This document shows positions 44,435 to 53,635 of a DNA stretch of 64,000 nucleotides, piece after piece. This DNA comes from Streptomyces natalensis ATCC 27448. Its GTDB lineage: Bacteria > Actinomycetota > Actinomycetes > Streptomycetales > Streptomycetaceae. The DNA lies in contig NZ_JRKI01000023.1 in assembly GCF_000935125.1 (NCBI RefSeq), positions 62,001 through 126,000 on the forward strand, read 5' to 3'. The position numbers were made by a program, and so were the translations under genes. Within the stretch, counting starts at the first letter, position 1. Every line of letters starts with the position of its first letter. The notes below the pieces were generated by a model. That model did no database searches, had not been told where the DNA came from, and saw nothing but the letters and a program-made list of their open reading frames with translations.

Positions 44435-45646
44435 ATGCAGTTCAAGCAGTCCAGCAAGTTGACCGACGTCTGCTACGAGATCCGCGGGCCGGTGATCGAG
44501 CAGGCGAACGCGCTGGAGGAGGCCGGCCACAGCGTGCTGCGCCTCAATACGGGCAATCCGGCGCTGTTCGGCTTCGAATGCCCCGAAGAGATCCTCCAGG
44601 ACGTGATGCGCAACCTCTCCCGCGCACACGGCTATACGGAGTCGCAGGGCATCCTCTCCGCCCGCCGCGCGGTGGCCCAGCGCTATCAGGAGGCCGGGCT
44701 GCCCGATGTCGGGGTGGACGACATCTACCTGGGCAACGGCGTCTCCGAGCTGGTCTCGCTGGCGCTCCAGGCGCTCCTGGACGACGGCGACGAGGTGCTG
44801 ATCCCGGCTCCCGATTACCCCCTGTGGACGGCGGTCACCACCCTCTCCGGCGGCAAGGCCGTGCACTACCTGTGCGACGAGTCCGCCGACTGGCTGCCGG
44901 ACCTCGACGACATCGCGTCGAAGATCACCGACCGGACCCGGGCGCTGGTCATCATCAACCCCAACAACCCCACCGGCGCGGTCTATCCGCGTGAGCTCCT
45001 GGAGGGCATGCTCGACCTCGCCCGCCGCCACCAGCTGATGGTCCTCGCCGACGAGGTCTACGACCGGATCCTGTACGACGACGCGGTCCACCACCACGCC
45101 GCCGTGCTCGCCCCGGACCTGGTCTGCCTCACCTTCAGCGGGCTGTCCAAGTCCTCCCGCATCGCCGGCTTCCGCTCCGGCTGGCTGGTCGTCTCCGGCC
45201 CCAAGGAGCACGCCGCCGACTATCTGGAGGGCCTGGGCACCCTGGCCTCGATGCGGCTGTGCCCCAACGCCCCCGCGCAGTACGCCATCCAAGCCGCGCT
45301 CGGCGGCCGCCAGAGCATCACGGACCTGATCCTGCCGGGCGGCCGGCTGCGCGAACAGCGCGACCTCGCCTGGGAGCGGCTGAACGAGATCCCCGGCGTC
45401 TCCTGCGTCAAGCCCAAGGGCGCGCTCTACGCCTTCCCGCGCCTCGACCCCGCCGTCCACGCCATCCACGACGACGAGAAGTTCGTCCTCGACCTCCTCC
45501 TGCGCGAAAAGATCCAGGTCGTCCAGGGCACCGGTTTCAACTGGCCCCGCCCCGACCACTTCCGCATCCTCACCCTCCCGCACGCCGACGACCTGGACGC
45601 GGCCATCGGCCGGATCGGGCGGTTCCTGGCGGGGTACCGGCAGTAG
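44435..45646 (+). CDS. PLP-dependent aminotransferase (alanine aminotransferase-like)
   Basis: Class I/II fold-type I enzyme, 403 residues. MQFKQSSKLTDVCYEIRGPV at the N-terminus is the pattern I know from AlaA-like alanine-glutamate aminotransferases. LIPAPDYPLWTAVTTLSGG, IINPNNPTGAVY, LADEVYDRILY and the Schiff-base Lys in FSGLSKSSRIAGFRSGW are visible. ATG at 44435 follows GGGAGG; the in-frame GTG at 44384 adds an untypical Gly/Arg arm. It lies upstream of egtABCD in the same direction, but 261 bp away and with its own regulator, so it is probably not the ergothioneine C-S lyase EgtE. Confidence 0.9.
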   Translation: MQFKQSSKLTDVCYEIRGPVIEQANALEEAGHSVLRLNTGNPALFGFECPEEILQDVMRNLSRAHGYTESQGILSARRAVAQRYQEAGLPDVGVDDIYLGNGVSELVSLALQALLDDGDEVLIPAPDYPLWTAVTTLSGGKAVHYLCDESADWLPDLDDIASKITDRTRALVIINPNNPTGAVYPRELLEGMLDLARRHQLMVLADEVYDRILYDDAVHHHAAVLAPDLVCLTFSGLSKSSRIAGFRSGWLVVSGPKEHAADYLEGLGTLASMRLCPNAPAQYAIQAALGGRQSITDLILPGGRLREQRDLAWERLNEIPGVSCVKPKGALYAFPRLDPAVHAIHDDEKFVLDLLLREKIQVVQGTGFNWPRPDHFRILTLPHADDLDAAIGRIGRFLAGYRQ

Positions 45647-45907
45647 GCGGCGTACCGGCAGTAACAGGCGTGACGGAGCCGGACGATCAGCGGCCGGGCA
45701 CCGGGGCCGGTACACCCGGTGAGGCCCGCGGTTTCCCGCGCCTCACCCCAACGGGCGTAGCGGTCAGGAATCGCTGCCGCCCGCCCGGCACCGTGGCCGG
45801 GTCCCGCCCGTCACCGCCCGTTCGCCCGACGCGCTCTTGAGCACACGGCGCGCAGCCGCTTAGGTGGAGGACGGCAGTCCTGCCGCGATCCCCGAGGGGA
45901 GTAGCCC

Positions 45908-47227
45908 GTGTTGCCCGTACGACCTGCGGAAACGGAAGCTGAGCTGGAAGCTCACCTGCACGGAATCTGTTTCAAGACCGGTCCGCCACAACGCATCGGT
46001 GTCGAGATCGAATGGCTGGTGCACGATGCACGCAACCCCCGATGTCCGGTCGAACCGGACCGGCTGCACTCCGCGGCCCGCCACCTTCGCACCCTCCCCC
46101 TCACCTCCCTTCTGACCTTCGAACCCGGCGGCCAGCTGGAGCTCAGCTCGCTGCCCGCCACCTCCCTCACCGCCTGCATCGAGTCCGTCGCGGCCGATCT
46201 GGCACTGGTCCGCCCCGCGATGCGTGCCATGGGCCTGGGCATGGCGGGACACGGCCACAATCCCTGGATTCCGCCGCACCGTGTGCTGACCGACGACCCC
46301 CGCTACAGCACCATGGAGGCGTATTTCGACCGCTGGGGCGGCGCCGGCCGGTCCATGATGTGCTCCACCGCATCCGTCCAGGTCTGTGTGGACGCGGGCT
46401 ACGAGGAGCCGGGGCCGCTCGGGCTGGGCCGCCGGTGGCTGATGGCGCATCTGCTGGGCGCGGTGCTGTGCGCGGCGTTCGCCAATTCGCCGGCCAGCGA
46501 GGGCTGCCCTACCGGCTATCGCACCACCCGCCAGGTCGTCTGGACCCAGCTGGATCCCGGCCGAACCCTCGCCCCGCCGCAGTCCGCGGACCCGCGGGCC
46601 GCCTGGGCGCGCTATGTACTGGACGCACCGGTGATGTGCGTACGGAGCGAGGAAGGGCCCTGGGACGCGCCGAAGGGGCTGACCTTCCGCGACTGGGTCC
46701 GCACCGGCCGGCCCCGGCCGCCGACCCTGGAGGATCTGGACTACCACGTCACCACGCTCTTCCCGCCGGTGCGGCCGCGCGGCCATCTGGAGCTGCGGAT
46801 GATCGACGCACAGGCGGGCGACGGCGGCTGGATCGTGCCGCTGGCGGTGACGGCCGCGCTGTTCGACGACGCCGAGGCCGCGGAGCGGGCCTATCGCATC
46901 GTCAAACCCCTTGCGGAGACGGCCGGTTCGCGTCCCGCCCCGCGCAATCCCCTGTGGCGGCATGCGGTCCGCGGCGCGCTGACCGACCCCGAGCTGCATG
47001 CGGCCGCGGTGGCCTGTTTCGCCGCCGCCCAGGAGGCGCTGCCCCGGCTGGGAGCCGCCCCGGAGGTGATCGCGGCGGTCGCGGAGTTCACCGAACGCTA
47101 TGTGGCCCGCGGCCGCTGCCCCGCCGACGACCATCTCGACGCCCTGTACGCCGCGGAAGCCGAAGCCGCCCGCGCGCACCCGGGCGACGGGGACATCACC
47201 GAGCTCCTTGGGAAGGACCGTCCGTGA
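45908..47227 (+). CDS. egtA: ergothioneine biosynthesis glutamate-cysteine ligase EgtA
   Basis: Makes gamma-glutamylcysteine, the sulfur donor for EgtB. 439 residues of the GCS2 family: IGVEIEWLVHDARNP with the metal-binding Glu, LLTFEPGGQLELSSLP, STASVQVCVDAG and RGHLELRMIDAQAGDG. GTG at 45908 follows GGGGAG. It is the first gene of egtABCD; its stop overlaps the egtB start by four bases. The 261-bp upstream gap should hold the promoter, but I could not pick a convincing one. Confidence 0.94.
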   Translation: MLPVRPAETEAELEAHLHGICFKTGPPQRIGVEIEWLVHDARNPRCPVEPDRLHSAARHLRTLPLTSLLTFEPGGQLELSSLPATSLTACIESVAADLALVRPAMRAMGLGMAGHGHNPWIPPHRVLTDDPRYSTMEAYFDRWGGAGRSMMCSTASVQVCVDAGYEEPGPLGLGRRWLMAHLLGAVLCAAFANSPASEGCPTGYRTTRQVVWTQLDPGRTLAPPQSADPRAAWARYVLDAPVMCVRSEEGPWDAPKGLTFRDWVRTGRPRPPTLEDLDYHVTTLFPPVRPRGHLELRMIDAQAGDGGWIVPLAVTAALFDDAEAAERAYRIVKPLAETAGSRPAPRNPLWRHAVRGALTDPELHAAAVACFAAAQEALPRLGAAPEVIAAVAEFTERYVARGRCPADDHLDALYAAEAEAARAHPGDGDITELLGKDRP

Positions 47228-48552
47228 CCACCGATCCGCTCACCCCCGAGGCGCTCCGCACCCGGGCGGCCGCGGCGCTGCTCGCCGCCCGCGACCGTAC
47301 CCGCCTGCTGACCACCAGCGTCGAAGAACCCGACCTCGTCGCCCAGCACTCCCCGCTGATGTCGCCCCTGGTGTGGGACCTGGCGCACATCGGCAACCAG
47401 GAGGAGCAGTGGCTGCTGCGCACCGTCGGCGGCCGGGACGCGCTGCGCCCGGACATCGACTCCGTCTACGACGCCTTCGAGCATCCGCGCGCCGAGCGCC
47501 CCTCGCTGCCGCTGCTGGCACCGGCCGAGGCGCACGGCTATCTGGCCGAGGTACGCGGCCGGGTGCTGGAGGTGCTGGAGTCCAGTCCGCTGCGCGGCGG
47601 CCCGCTGCTGGACGCCGGTTTCGCCTTCGGCATGATCGCGCAGCACGAGCAGCAGCACGACGAGACCATGCTGATCACACACCAGCTCCGCCGGGGCCCC
47701 GCCGTGCTGTCCGCTCCCCCGCCGCCGGCCACCTTCGACGGCATCCTGACCGATGAAGTCCTGGTCCCCGCGGGCCCGTTCACCATGGGCACCTCCACCG
47801 AGCCCTGGGCGCTGGACAACGAGCGCCCCGCGCACCGCAGGATCGTTCCGGCCTTTCTCATCGACACCACCCCGGTCAGCAACGGCGCCTATCAGTGCTT
47901 CATCGACGACGGCGGCTATGACGAACCGCGCTGGTGGGCGAAGGAGGGCTGGGCGCAGGTGCGGGAGCACGGACTGCGGGCCCCGCTGTTCTGGAAACGC
48001 GAGAGCCGTCAGTGGCTGCGCCGCCGGTTCGGGGTGACCGAACCGGTGCCGCCCGACGAGCCGGTGCTGCACGTCAGCTGGTACGAGGCGGACGCCTATG
48101 CGCGCTGGGCGGGGCGGCGGCTGCCGACGGAGGCCGAATGGGAGAAGGCCGCCCGGCACGATCCCACAACCGGGCGGGCGCTGCGCTACCCGTGGGGCGA
48201 CGAGGACCCGACGCCCGACCGCGCCAACCTCGGCCAGCGCCACCTCCGCCCCGCGCCCGTCGGCAGCTATCCCGAGGGGCAATCCCCGCTCGGCGTACGG
48301 CAGTTGATCGGCGACGTCTGGGAGTGGACGGCCAGCGACTTCCTGCCGTATCCCGGCTTCGCCGCCTTCCCCTACCGGGAGTACTCCGAGGTGTTCTTCG
48401 GCGACCGGTACAAGGTGCTGCGCGGCGGGTCCTTCGCGGTCGATCCGGTCGCCTGCCGCGGAACGTTCCGCAACTGGGACCTGCCCATACGGCGGCAGAT
48501 CTTCTCCGGGTTCCGCACCGCCCGGGACGCCGAGCCGACGGCGGCCGCATGA
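47224..48552 (+). CDS. egtB: ergothioneine biosynthesis sulfoxide synthase EgtB
   Basis: Iron(II)- and oxygen-dependent enzyme that joins gamma-glutamylcysteine to hercynine. 442 residues. N-terminal DinB-like domain with the iron ligands His55 (DLAHIGNQEE), His141 and His145 (QHEQQHDET). The C-terminal formylglycine-generating-enzyme-like domain has FTMGTS, PVSNGAYQCF, RLPTEAEWEKAARH and GDVWEWTASDF. GTG 47224 overlaps the egtA stop. All three iron ligands are intact, so the enzyme should be active. Confidence 0.95.
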   Translation: MTTDPLTPEALRTRAAAALLAARDRTRLLTTSVEEPDLVAQHSPLMSPLVWDLAHIGNQEEQWLLRTVGGRDALRPDIDSVYDAFEHPRAERPSLPLLAPAEAHGYLAEVRGRVLEVLESSPLRGGPLLDAGFAFGMIAQHEQQHDETMLITHQLRRGPAVLSAPPPPATFDGILTDEVLVPAGPFTMGTSTEPWALDNERPAHRRIVPAFLIDTTPVSNGAYQCFIDDGGYDEPRWWAKEGWAQVREHGLRAPLFWKRESRQWLRRRFGVTEPVPPDEPVLHVSWYEADAYARWAGRRLPTEAEWEKAARHDPTTGRALRYPWGDEDPTPDRANLGQRHLRPAPVGSYPEGQSPLGVRQLIGDVWEWTASDFLPYPGFAAFPYREYSEVFFGDRYKVLRGGSFAVDPVACRGTFRNWDLPIRRQIFSGFRTARDAEPTAAA

Positions 48553-48595
48553 GGGCAGCGCCGCCGCCCGTCCCGCGCCCCTCGGGAGCTGCCTG

Positions 48596-49351
48596 ATGTG
48601 CCGTCACCTTGCCTATCTGGGACCGGAGATACCCTTCGGCCAGGTGATTCTGGAACCGCCGCAGGGCCTCTACCGGCAGTCCTGGGCGCCGCGCCGGCAG
48701 CTGCACGGAACGGTCAACGCGGACGGGTTCGGGGTCGGCTGGTACGCGCCGGACGATCCGATACCCGCCCGCTACCGCCGGGCCGGGCCGATCTGGGCCG
48801 ACGATCTGCTGCCCGACCTGGGCCGGGTGGTGCGTACCGGCGCCCTGCTCGCCGCCGTCCGGGATGCCACCGAGGCGGGGGCCGATGCCGAGGCCGCGGC
48901 GGCGCCGTTCGCGTCCGGGCGGTATCTGTTCAGCCACAACGGCGCGGTGCTCGGCTGGCCCGATGCGCTCGCCCCGCTGGCCGCCGGGCTGCCCGCCGTC
49001 GCGCTGCTCCAGCTGGCCGCCCGCTGCGATGCGGCGTTCCTGTTCGCGCTGGTGTGCCACCGGCTGGCGGCCGGGGCGACGCCGGGGCAGGCGCTGGCCG
49101 GCACCGTGGCCGACGTCGCGCGGGCCGCGCCCGGCTCCCGGCTGAACCTGCTCCTGACCGACGGCACCACCATCGCCGCCACCACCTGGGGCGACACCCT
49201 CTTCCACCACACCCGCTCCGGAGGCGGCACCGTCGTAGCCTCCGAGCCCTACGACGACGACCCCCGGTGGACACCGGTCCCGGACCGCACCCTGGTGTGC
49301 GCCACCCGCACCGACGTCCGCCTCACCCCGCTCAAGGAGTCCGCCGCGTGA
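48596..49351 (+). CDS. egtC: ergothioneine biosynthesis gamma-glutamyl hydrolase EgtC
   Basis: Class II glutamine amidotransferase-fold enzyme that removes the glutamyl group from the EgtB product. 251 residues. The N-terminal nucleophile is Cys2 (MCRHLAYLGP). HGTVNADGFGVGWYAPDDP, FSHNGAVLGWPDAL and VVASEPYDDDPRW are the family's marks. Its stop overlaps the egtD start by four bases. Confidence 0.95.
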   Translation: MCRHLAYLGPEIPFGQVILEPPQGLYRQSWAPRRQLHGTVNADGFGVGWYAPDDPIPARYRRAGPIWADDLLPDLGRVVRTGALLAAVRDATEAGADAEAAAAPFASGRYLFSHNGAVLGWPDALAPLAAGLPAVALLQLAARCDAAFLFALVCHRLAAGATPGQALAGTVADVARAAPGSRLNLLLTDGTTIAATTWGDTLFHHTRSGGGTVVASEPYDDDPRWTPVPDRTLVCATRTDVRLTPLKESAA

Positions 49352-50310
49352 GCCCGCTCAGCATCACCCGCACCCTCCCCGCCGACGCCACCTCGGCCGC
49401 GCTGCGCGCCGATGTCACCCAGGGGCTGACCCGTACGCCCAAACAGCTGCCGCCCAAATGGTTCTATGACGCCCGCGGCAGCGAGCTCTTCGAGGAGATC
49501 ACCAGACTGCCCGAGTACTACCCCACCCGCGCGGAGCGCGAGATCCTGCTCGCCCGTGCACCGCAGATCGCCGCGGCCACCGACGCCCGTACGCTCATCG
49601 AGCTGGGCTCCGGCTCGTCCGACAAGACCCGGCATCTGATCGGCGCCCTCACCGGGCTGCACACCTACGTGCCGGTCGACGTCAGCGAATCGGCGCTGAC
49701 CGCGGCGGGCAAGGCGCTGCTGACCGAGCACCCCGGCCTGACCGTGCACGCCCTGGTCGCCGACTTCCAGCAGGGCCTGACCCTCCCCGGCGCGCCCGGC
49801 CCCCGGCTGCTGGCCTTCCTCGGCGGCACCATCGGCAACCTGCTGCCCGGGGAACGCGCGGCGTTCCTGCGCTCCGTGCACGAGCTGCTCTCGCCGGGCG
49901 ACGCCCTGCTGCTGGGCACCGATCTGGTCAAGGACGAGGCGACGCTGGTCGCCGCGTACGACGACGCGCAGGGCGTGACGGCCGCCTTCAACAAGAACGT
50001 CCTCCAGGTCATCAACCGCGAGCTGGGCGGCGATTTCGATCCGGCCGACTTCGCGCATGTCGCCGTGTGGAATGCCGAGCACGAGTGGATCGAGATGCGG
50101 CTGCGGGCCCTCAAGGAGCTCACGGTCAAGATCACCGACGTGGATCTGGCGGTCTCCTTCGCCGAGGGCGAGGAGGTGCGCACCGAGGTCTCCGCCAAGT
50201 TCCGCGAGGACGGCGTACGGGCCGAACTGGCCGCTGCCGGACTGGAGTTGCGCGAGTGGTGGACCGACCGCGCCGGGCGGTTCGCGCTGTCGCTGGCGGT
50301 CCGTTCCTGA
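49348..50310 (+). CDS. egtD: histidine N-alpha-methyltransferase EgtD
   Basis: SAM-dependent trimethylation of histidine to hercynine, the first committed step. 320 residues. QLPPKWFYDARGSELFEEIT, the SAM loop LIELGSGSSDKTRHLI, LLAFLGGTIGNLLPGERAAF and EHEWIEMRLRAL match the EgtD family. GTG 49348 overlaps the egtC stop (GTGA). It is the last gene of the cluster; no egtE follows. The next gene, a phospholipase C-like protein, starts 141 bp on and is probably separate. Confidence 0.95.
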   Translation: MSPLSITRTLPADATSAALRADVTQGLTRTPKQLPPKWFYDARGSELFEEITRLPEYYPTRAEREILLARAPQIAAATDARTLIELGSGSSDKTRHLIGALTGLHTYVPVDVSESALTAAGKALLTEHPGLTVHALVADFQQGLTLPGAPGPRLLAFLGGTIGNLLPGERAAFLRSVHELLSPGDALLLGTDLVKDEATLVAAYDDAQGVTAAFNKNVLQVINRELGGDFDPADFAHVAVWNAEHEWIEMRLRALKELTVKITDVDLAVSFAEGEEVRTEVSAKFREDGVRAELAAAGLELREWWTDRAGRFALSLAVRS

Positions 50311-50451
50311 GAATACCGGCCCTTCCCCGCCGATCCGGTGCCCTTCGCGCCGCCCCTGTGGTTCGATGCCCCGACGTCCCCCAAGCTCTCGGCTCCGGTC
50401 GAGCAGGGGGACCCCCACGTTCACACGTTCGCATCGGGCAGGGGTGACGGA

Positions 50452-51363
50452 ATGGCACTGGACCGGCGGGGATTCCTCAGGGGCGCAGCGGGACTGTCGG
50501 CGGCGGGGGCGCTGGTGGGCGTCGGCGGCGTCCGCTTCACGGCCGACGCGGCGGAGCGGCCGTCGGTCCTTGCCCGGGCCGCCGTACAGGACTGGATGTC
50601 GGCCCTGGCCGATACGACGCCCCTTCAGCGGCTGACGGTCCCCGGCACCCACGACTCCGGCGCCCGCATCGGCGGCCCCTGGGTGGCCTGCCAGGACAGC
50701 GCCGTCGATGACCAACTGGCCGGCGGCATCCGCTTTCTGGACGTCCGCTGCCGCGCCGTCGACGATGCCTTCGCCATCCATCACGGCGCCTACTACCAGC
50801 AGCTGATGTTCGGCGACGTACTGAACTCCTGCCGGGCGTTCTTGCGGGCGCATCCGTCCGAGACCGTTCTGATGCGGGTCAAGCAGGAGTACTCCGACGT
50901 CCCCGCTACGGAATTCCGCCGGATCTTCGACCTCTATCTGGACGGCAAGGGCTACCGTCCGCTGTTCCGCCTCGACAGCGATCTGCCTGCCCTCGGGAAC
51001 GCCCGCGGCCGGGTCGTCCTGCTGGCGGATTCCGACGGGATGCCAGGTGTGCGGTACGGCGATCCGCAGCTGTTCGACATCCAGGACGACTATGTGGCGG
51101 AGCCGTTCGCGAAATGGCCGAAGGTGGCCGCCCAGTTCCGCAAGGCGGCCGCCGAGCCCGGCAAGCTGTATGCCAACTACGTCAGCACCGCCGCCCTGCT
51201 GCCGCCCCGCTCCAACGCCGACCGGCTGAACCCGCAGGTCAAGGACCTGCTGACGGGGCCGGAGGGGCACGGCTGGAGCGGGCTTGGCATCGTCCCGATG
51301 GACTTCCCGAACGCGTTCGGGCTGGCGGAGACGCTCATCGGGCACAACCCCGCGACGGCCTAA
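50452..51363 (+). CDS. Tat-exported phosphatidylinositol-specific phospholipase C-like protein (PLC-X domain)
   Basis: 303 residues. Twin-arginine signal MALDRRGFLRGAAG and a hydrophobic stretch, cleavage near ADAAE (about 36). The PI-PLC X domain shows LTVPGTHDSGARIGG with the first catalytic His, GIRFLDVRCRAVDDAFAIHH with the second, LRAHPSETVLMRVKQEY, and GRVVLLADSDGM. The bacterial-type enzyme cleaves phosphatidylinositol or GPI-like lipids without calcium. It runs codirectionally after egtD but with its own start region. Confidence 0.88.
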   Translation: MALDRRGFLRGAAGLSAAGALVGVGGVRFTADAAERPSVLARAAVQDWMSALADTTPLQRLTVPGTHDSGARIGGPWVACQDSAVDDQLAGGIRFLDVRCRAVDDAFAIHHGAYYQQLMFGDVLNSCRAFLRAHPSETVLMRVKQEYSDVPATEFRRIFDLYLDGKGYRPLFRLDSDLPALGNARGRVVLLADSDGMPGVRYGDPQLFDIQDDYVAEPFAKWPKVAAQFRKAAAEPGKLYANYVSTAALLPPRSNADRLNPQVKDLLTGPEGHGWSGLGIVPMDFPNAFGLAETLIGHNPATA

Positions 51364-51427
51364 CGGTCCGGGCCTGTGCCCGCCGTGGTGCGCGCGTCAC
51401 CGCGGCGCGTAACGCAGACTGAGGGCC

Positions 51428-52462
51428 ATGGAGACGGGCGAGTACGGGCGGACGGCGACGGAGGAGCCGCCGCGCCGGATGACGGAGGCCGAGGACGGAC
51501 CCGGCGGCGGTGCTCCCCCAGCTGACGCCGGGAGGTACCCCCAGCGGCGGGTGGTACTGGCGCTGCTGGCGGCGGGGCTGCTGGCGGGCGGTGCGGCCCT
51601 GGTGCTGTGGGCCGGGGCGCGCGACCCGTATCTGGCCGACGGGGACCCGGACACCGGAACGTACCGGCCCGGGCGGCACGCCGGGGACGCGGCCGCGGCG
51701 GCGCTGCTCGCCGGACCGTACCGGGAGCGGCCCGGTCCCCTGGTGCCCGTCTCCGCGGACCGCGGCGGCAGCCCCGCCCCGCTCCCGGCCTCCCGGCCCC
51801 TGCAAGCGGCCCCGGCCGCCCCCTCACCGCCCGTCGGCGCGCTGTTCTCCCCCGGCGACGACGGCGACCCCGGACATCACTGCACGGCGAGCGTGGTGCA
51901 CTCCCCCGCGGGCGATCTGGTCGTCACCGCCGCCCACTGTGTGCACGACGGCGGGTTCCGTACCCGGCTGGTCTTCGTCCCCGGTCTGCGCGACGGGATC
52001 GCGCCGTACGGCCTGTGGGTGCCCACCCGGATCGATGTCGATCCCCGCTGGATCGCCGACCGGGACCCGGACCGCGATCTGGCGTTCCTGCGGGTGCGCC
52101 GGGCCGGGCGGCCGGCGGACGGCCGGACGGTCGAGGAGGTCACCGGCGCCGAGCAGATCCGCTTCGGCGCACCCGTCGGCCGCCCGGCCCTGCTGACCGG
52201 CTACCCCGAGGACCGCGACACCCCCCTCGCCTGCCGCCACACGGCGGACGCCGAAAGCGGCACCCAACTCCGGTTCGACTGCCCGGGGTTCCCCAACGGC
52301 ACCAGCGGCGGCCCGATGCTCATCGACGTCGACCCGGCCACCGGCACCGGGTCGCTCATCGGCGTCATCGGCGGCCTGGACGAGGGCGGCGACGACGCCA
52401 CGTCCTACAGCAGCCGCCTGGGCAAGGACCTGGCCACGCTGTACCGGCGCGCGACGTCGTAG
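51428..52462 (+). CDS. membrane-anchored trypsin-like serine protease
   Basis: 344 residues. A 40-residue cytoplasmic arm precedes a transmembrane anchor (about 41-62, RVVLALLAAGLLAGGAALVL). A Pro/Ala-rich stalk leads to a chymotrypsin-fold domain: His in VVTAAHCVHDG, Asp in DRDLAFLRVRR, Ser in GFPNGTSGGPMLI. Four cysteines (HHCTASV, AAHC, LACRHT, FDCPG) form probable disulfides. The catalytic domain is outside. ATG at 51428 has GAGGG close by; ATG at 51479 is possible. It converges on a second phospholipase C gene. Confidence 0.87.
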   Translation: METGEYGRTATEEPPRRMTEAEDGPGGGAPPADAGRYPQRRVVLALLAAGLLAGGAALVLWAGARDPYLADGDPDTGTYRPGRHAGDAAAAALLAGPYRERPGPLVPVSADRGGSPAPLPASRPLQAAPAAPSPPVGALFSPGDDGDPGHHCTASVVHSPAGDLVVTAAHCVHDGGFRTRLVFVPGLRDGIAPYGLWVPTRIDVDPRWIADRDPDRDLAFLRVRRAGRPADGRTVEEVTGAEQIRFGAPVGRPALLTGYPEDRDTPLACRHTADAESGTQLRFDCPGFPNGTSGGPMLIDVDPATGTGSLIGVIGGLDEGGDDATSYSSRLGKDLATLYRRATS

Positions 52463-52471
52463 GCGCGGCGT

Positions 52472-53503
52472 TCACGCGCCCCGCGGCACCACGGTCTTCA
52501 GGACCGACGGCAGCGGGTACCAGTCCGCGGTCGCGAAACTCGCATGGGCGGCGGCGAGTTGCCGGACGCGGGCCAGGGCCTCGGCCTCGGTGGGGTGGGT
52601 GCCGTCGATCACCGGCGGGACCTTGTGGGCGTCCGTCATCACCAGGAGGTAGTGCCGGGTGTCGTACCAGGAGGTGTCGATACTGCCGCCCAGATACGTC
52701 GCCGCATCGCCGTCGAAGACCACGAACCACGGGCGCAGCGCCGGGTCGGCATAGCGCTCGCGCGGATCGCCCGCGGCCGCGCCGTGCACGGCGGGGAAGG
52801 CCGTCGACTGCGCCAGCTTGCCCTGGGCGGCGAGGTCCTTGAGATGGGTGGCGTATTCGACGTCGGTCCACAGCTTGTCGAGCGGGTTGTGCTCCTCGAC
52901 GGTGCCGGGTATCAGCTCGATCAGAAACTTTCCGGCCAGGGCGGAGCGGGCGGGCCAGCCGTTGGCCCGTACGGCCTCGTCGGCGGTGGCATGACCGGCC
53001 GTCAGGTCCCCGGGGCCGTAGACCGCATCGCCCAGCTTCTGCCGTACCAGCGCATCGAAGGCGTCGGGCCCGCGGCCGCCCTTGGCATTGAAGCCGTCCT
53101 TCATCTCGACCTTGACCAGGATGGGGCGGTGCCCGGGGTGGGCGTCGTGCCAGGCCCGCATATCGGCCAGACAGGCGCCGAAGTCCTGGTCGGTGTCCTT
53201 GGTCCGCAACTCCGCGGCGCTCGCGGCGCCCTCGCAATTGTTATTGTTCCCCAGCGGGTTGCTGTGCGAGACCCGCCAGGACCGGCCCAGTCCATTGGCC
53301 CAGACATCGAGTTCCACCAGCGAGGCTCCGGAGTCCAGCGCATCGGCGAAATAGGGGTACTTCTCCTTCTCGTAAGCGTTGTGGACGCCCACCGAGGTAG
53401 TGGTGTCGTATGTCGTGGCCGGTTCGGCCCCCGCCGGTCCGGTCACCGCGAACACCGCTGCCGCCGCCGCGGCGACCGTCCCCACACACCGCTTCCCGTT
53501 CAT
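52472..53503 (-). CDS. secreted Ca2+-dependent phosphoinositide phospholipase C-like protein
   Basis: 343 residues. Signal peptide of about 26 (VGTVAAAAAAVFAVTGPAGA). The mature protein has VGVHNAYEKEKYPYFADALD, GASLVELDVWANGLGRSW, VSHSNPLGNNNNCEGA and GHRPILVKVEMKDG, which resemble the calcium-dependent PI-PLC of Streptomyces antibioticus. The two His (HNAYE, HSNPLG) are the likely acid/base pair. RBS GGGGAAGCGGGGA. A different family from the PLC-X protein 1 kb away. Confidence 0.88.
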   Translation of the reverse strand: MNGKRCVGTVAAAAAAVFAVTGPAGAEPATTYDTTTSVGVHNAYEKEKYPYFADALDSGASLVELDVWANGLGRSWRVSHSNPLGNNNNCEGAASAAELRTKDTDQDFGACLADMRAWHDAHPGHRPILVKVEMKDGFNAKGGRGPDAFDALVRQKLGDAVYGPGDLTAGHATADEAVRANGWPARSALAGKFLIELIPGTVEEHNPLDKLWTDVEYATHLKDLAAQGKLAQSTAFPAVHGAAAGDPRERYADPALRPWFVVFDGDAATYLGGSIDTSWYDTRHYLLVMTDAHKVPPVIDGTHPTEAEALARVRQLAAAHASFATADWYPLPSVLKTVVPRGA

Positions 53504-53635
53504 GTTCCCCGCTTCCCCTCGTTTCCGGCCCGGTCGGTCATCCGTTCGGTTACCCGGTCGAACGGGCAGCAGCGTACGGGACTTGGTGACGGCGACGGCC
53601 CGCGGGGGCGGCCTTTTACCACCATGGAGGATGCA

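Noticed and set aside
44435..45646. Aminotransferase as EgtE
   Set aside because: N-terminal and active-site motifs fit alanine-type aminotransferases; a divergent HxlR gene and 261-bp gap separate it from egtA.
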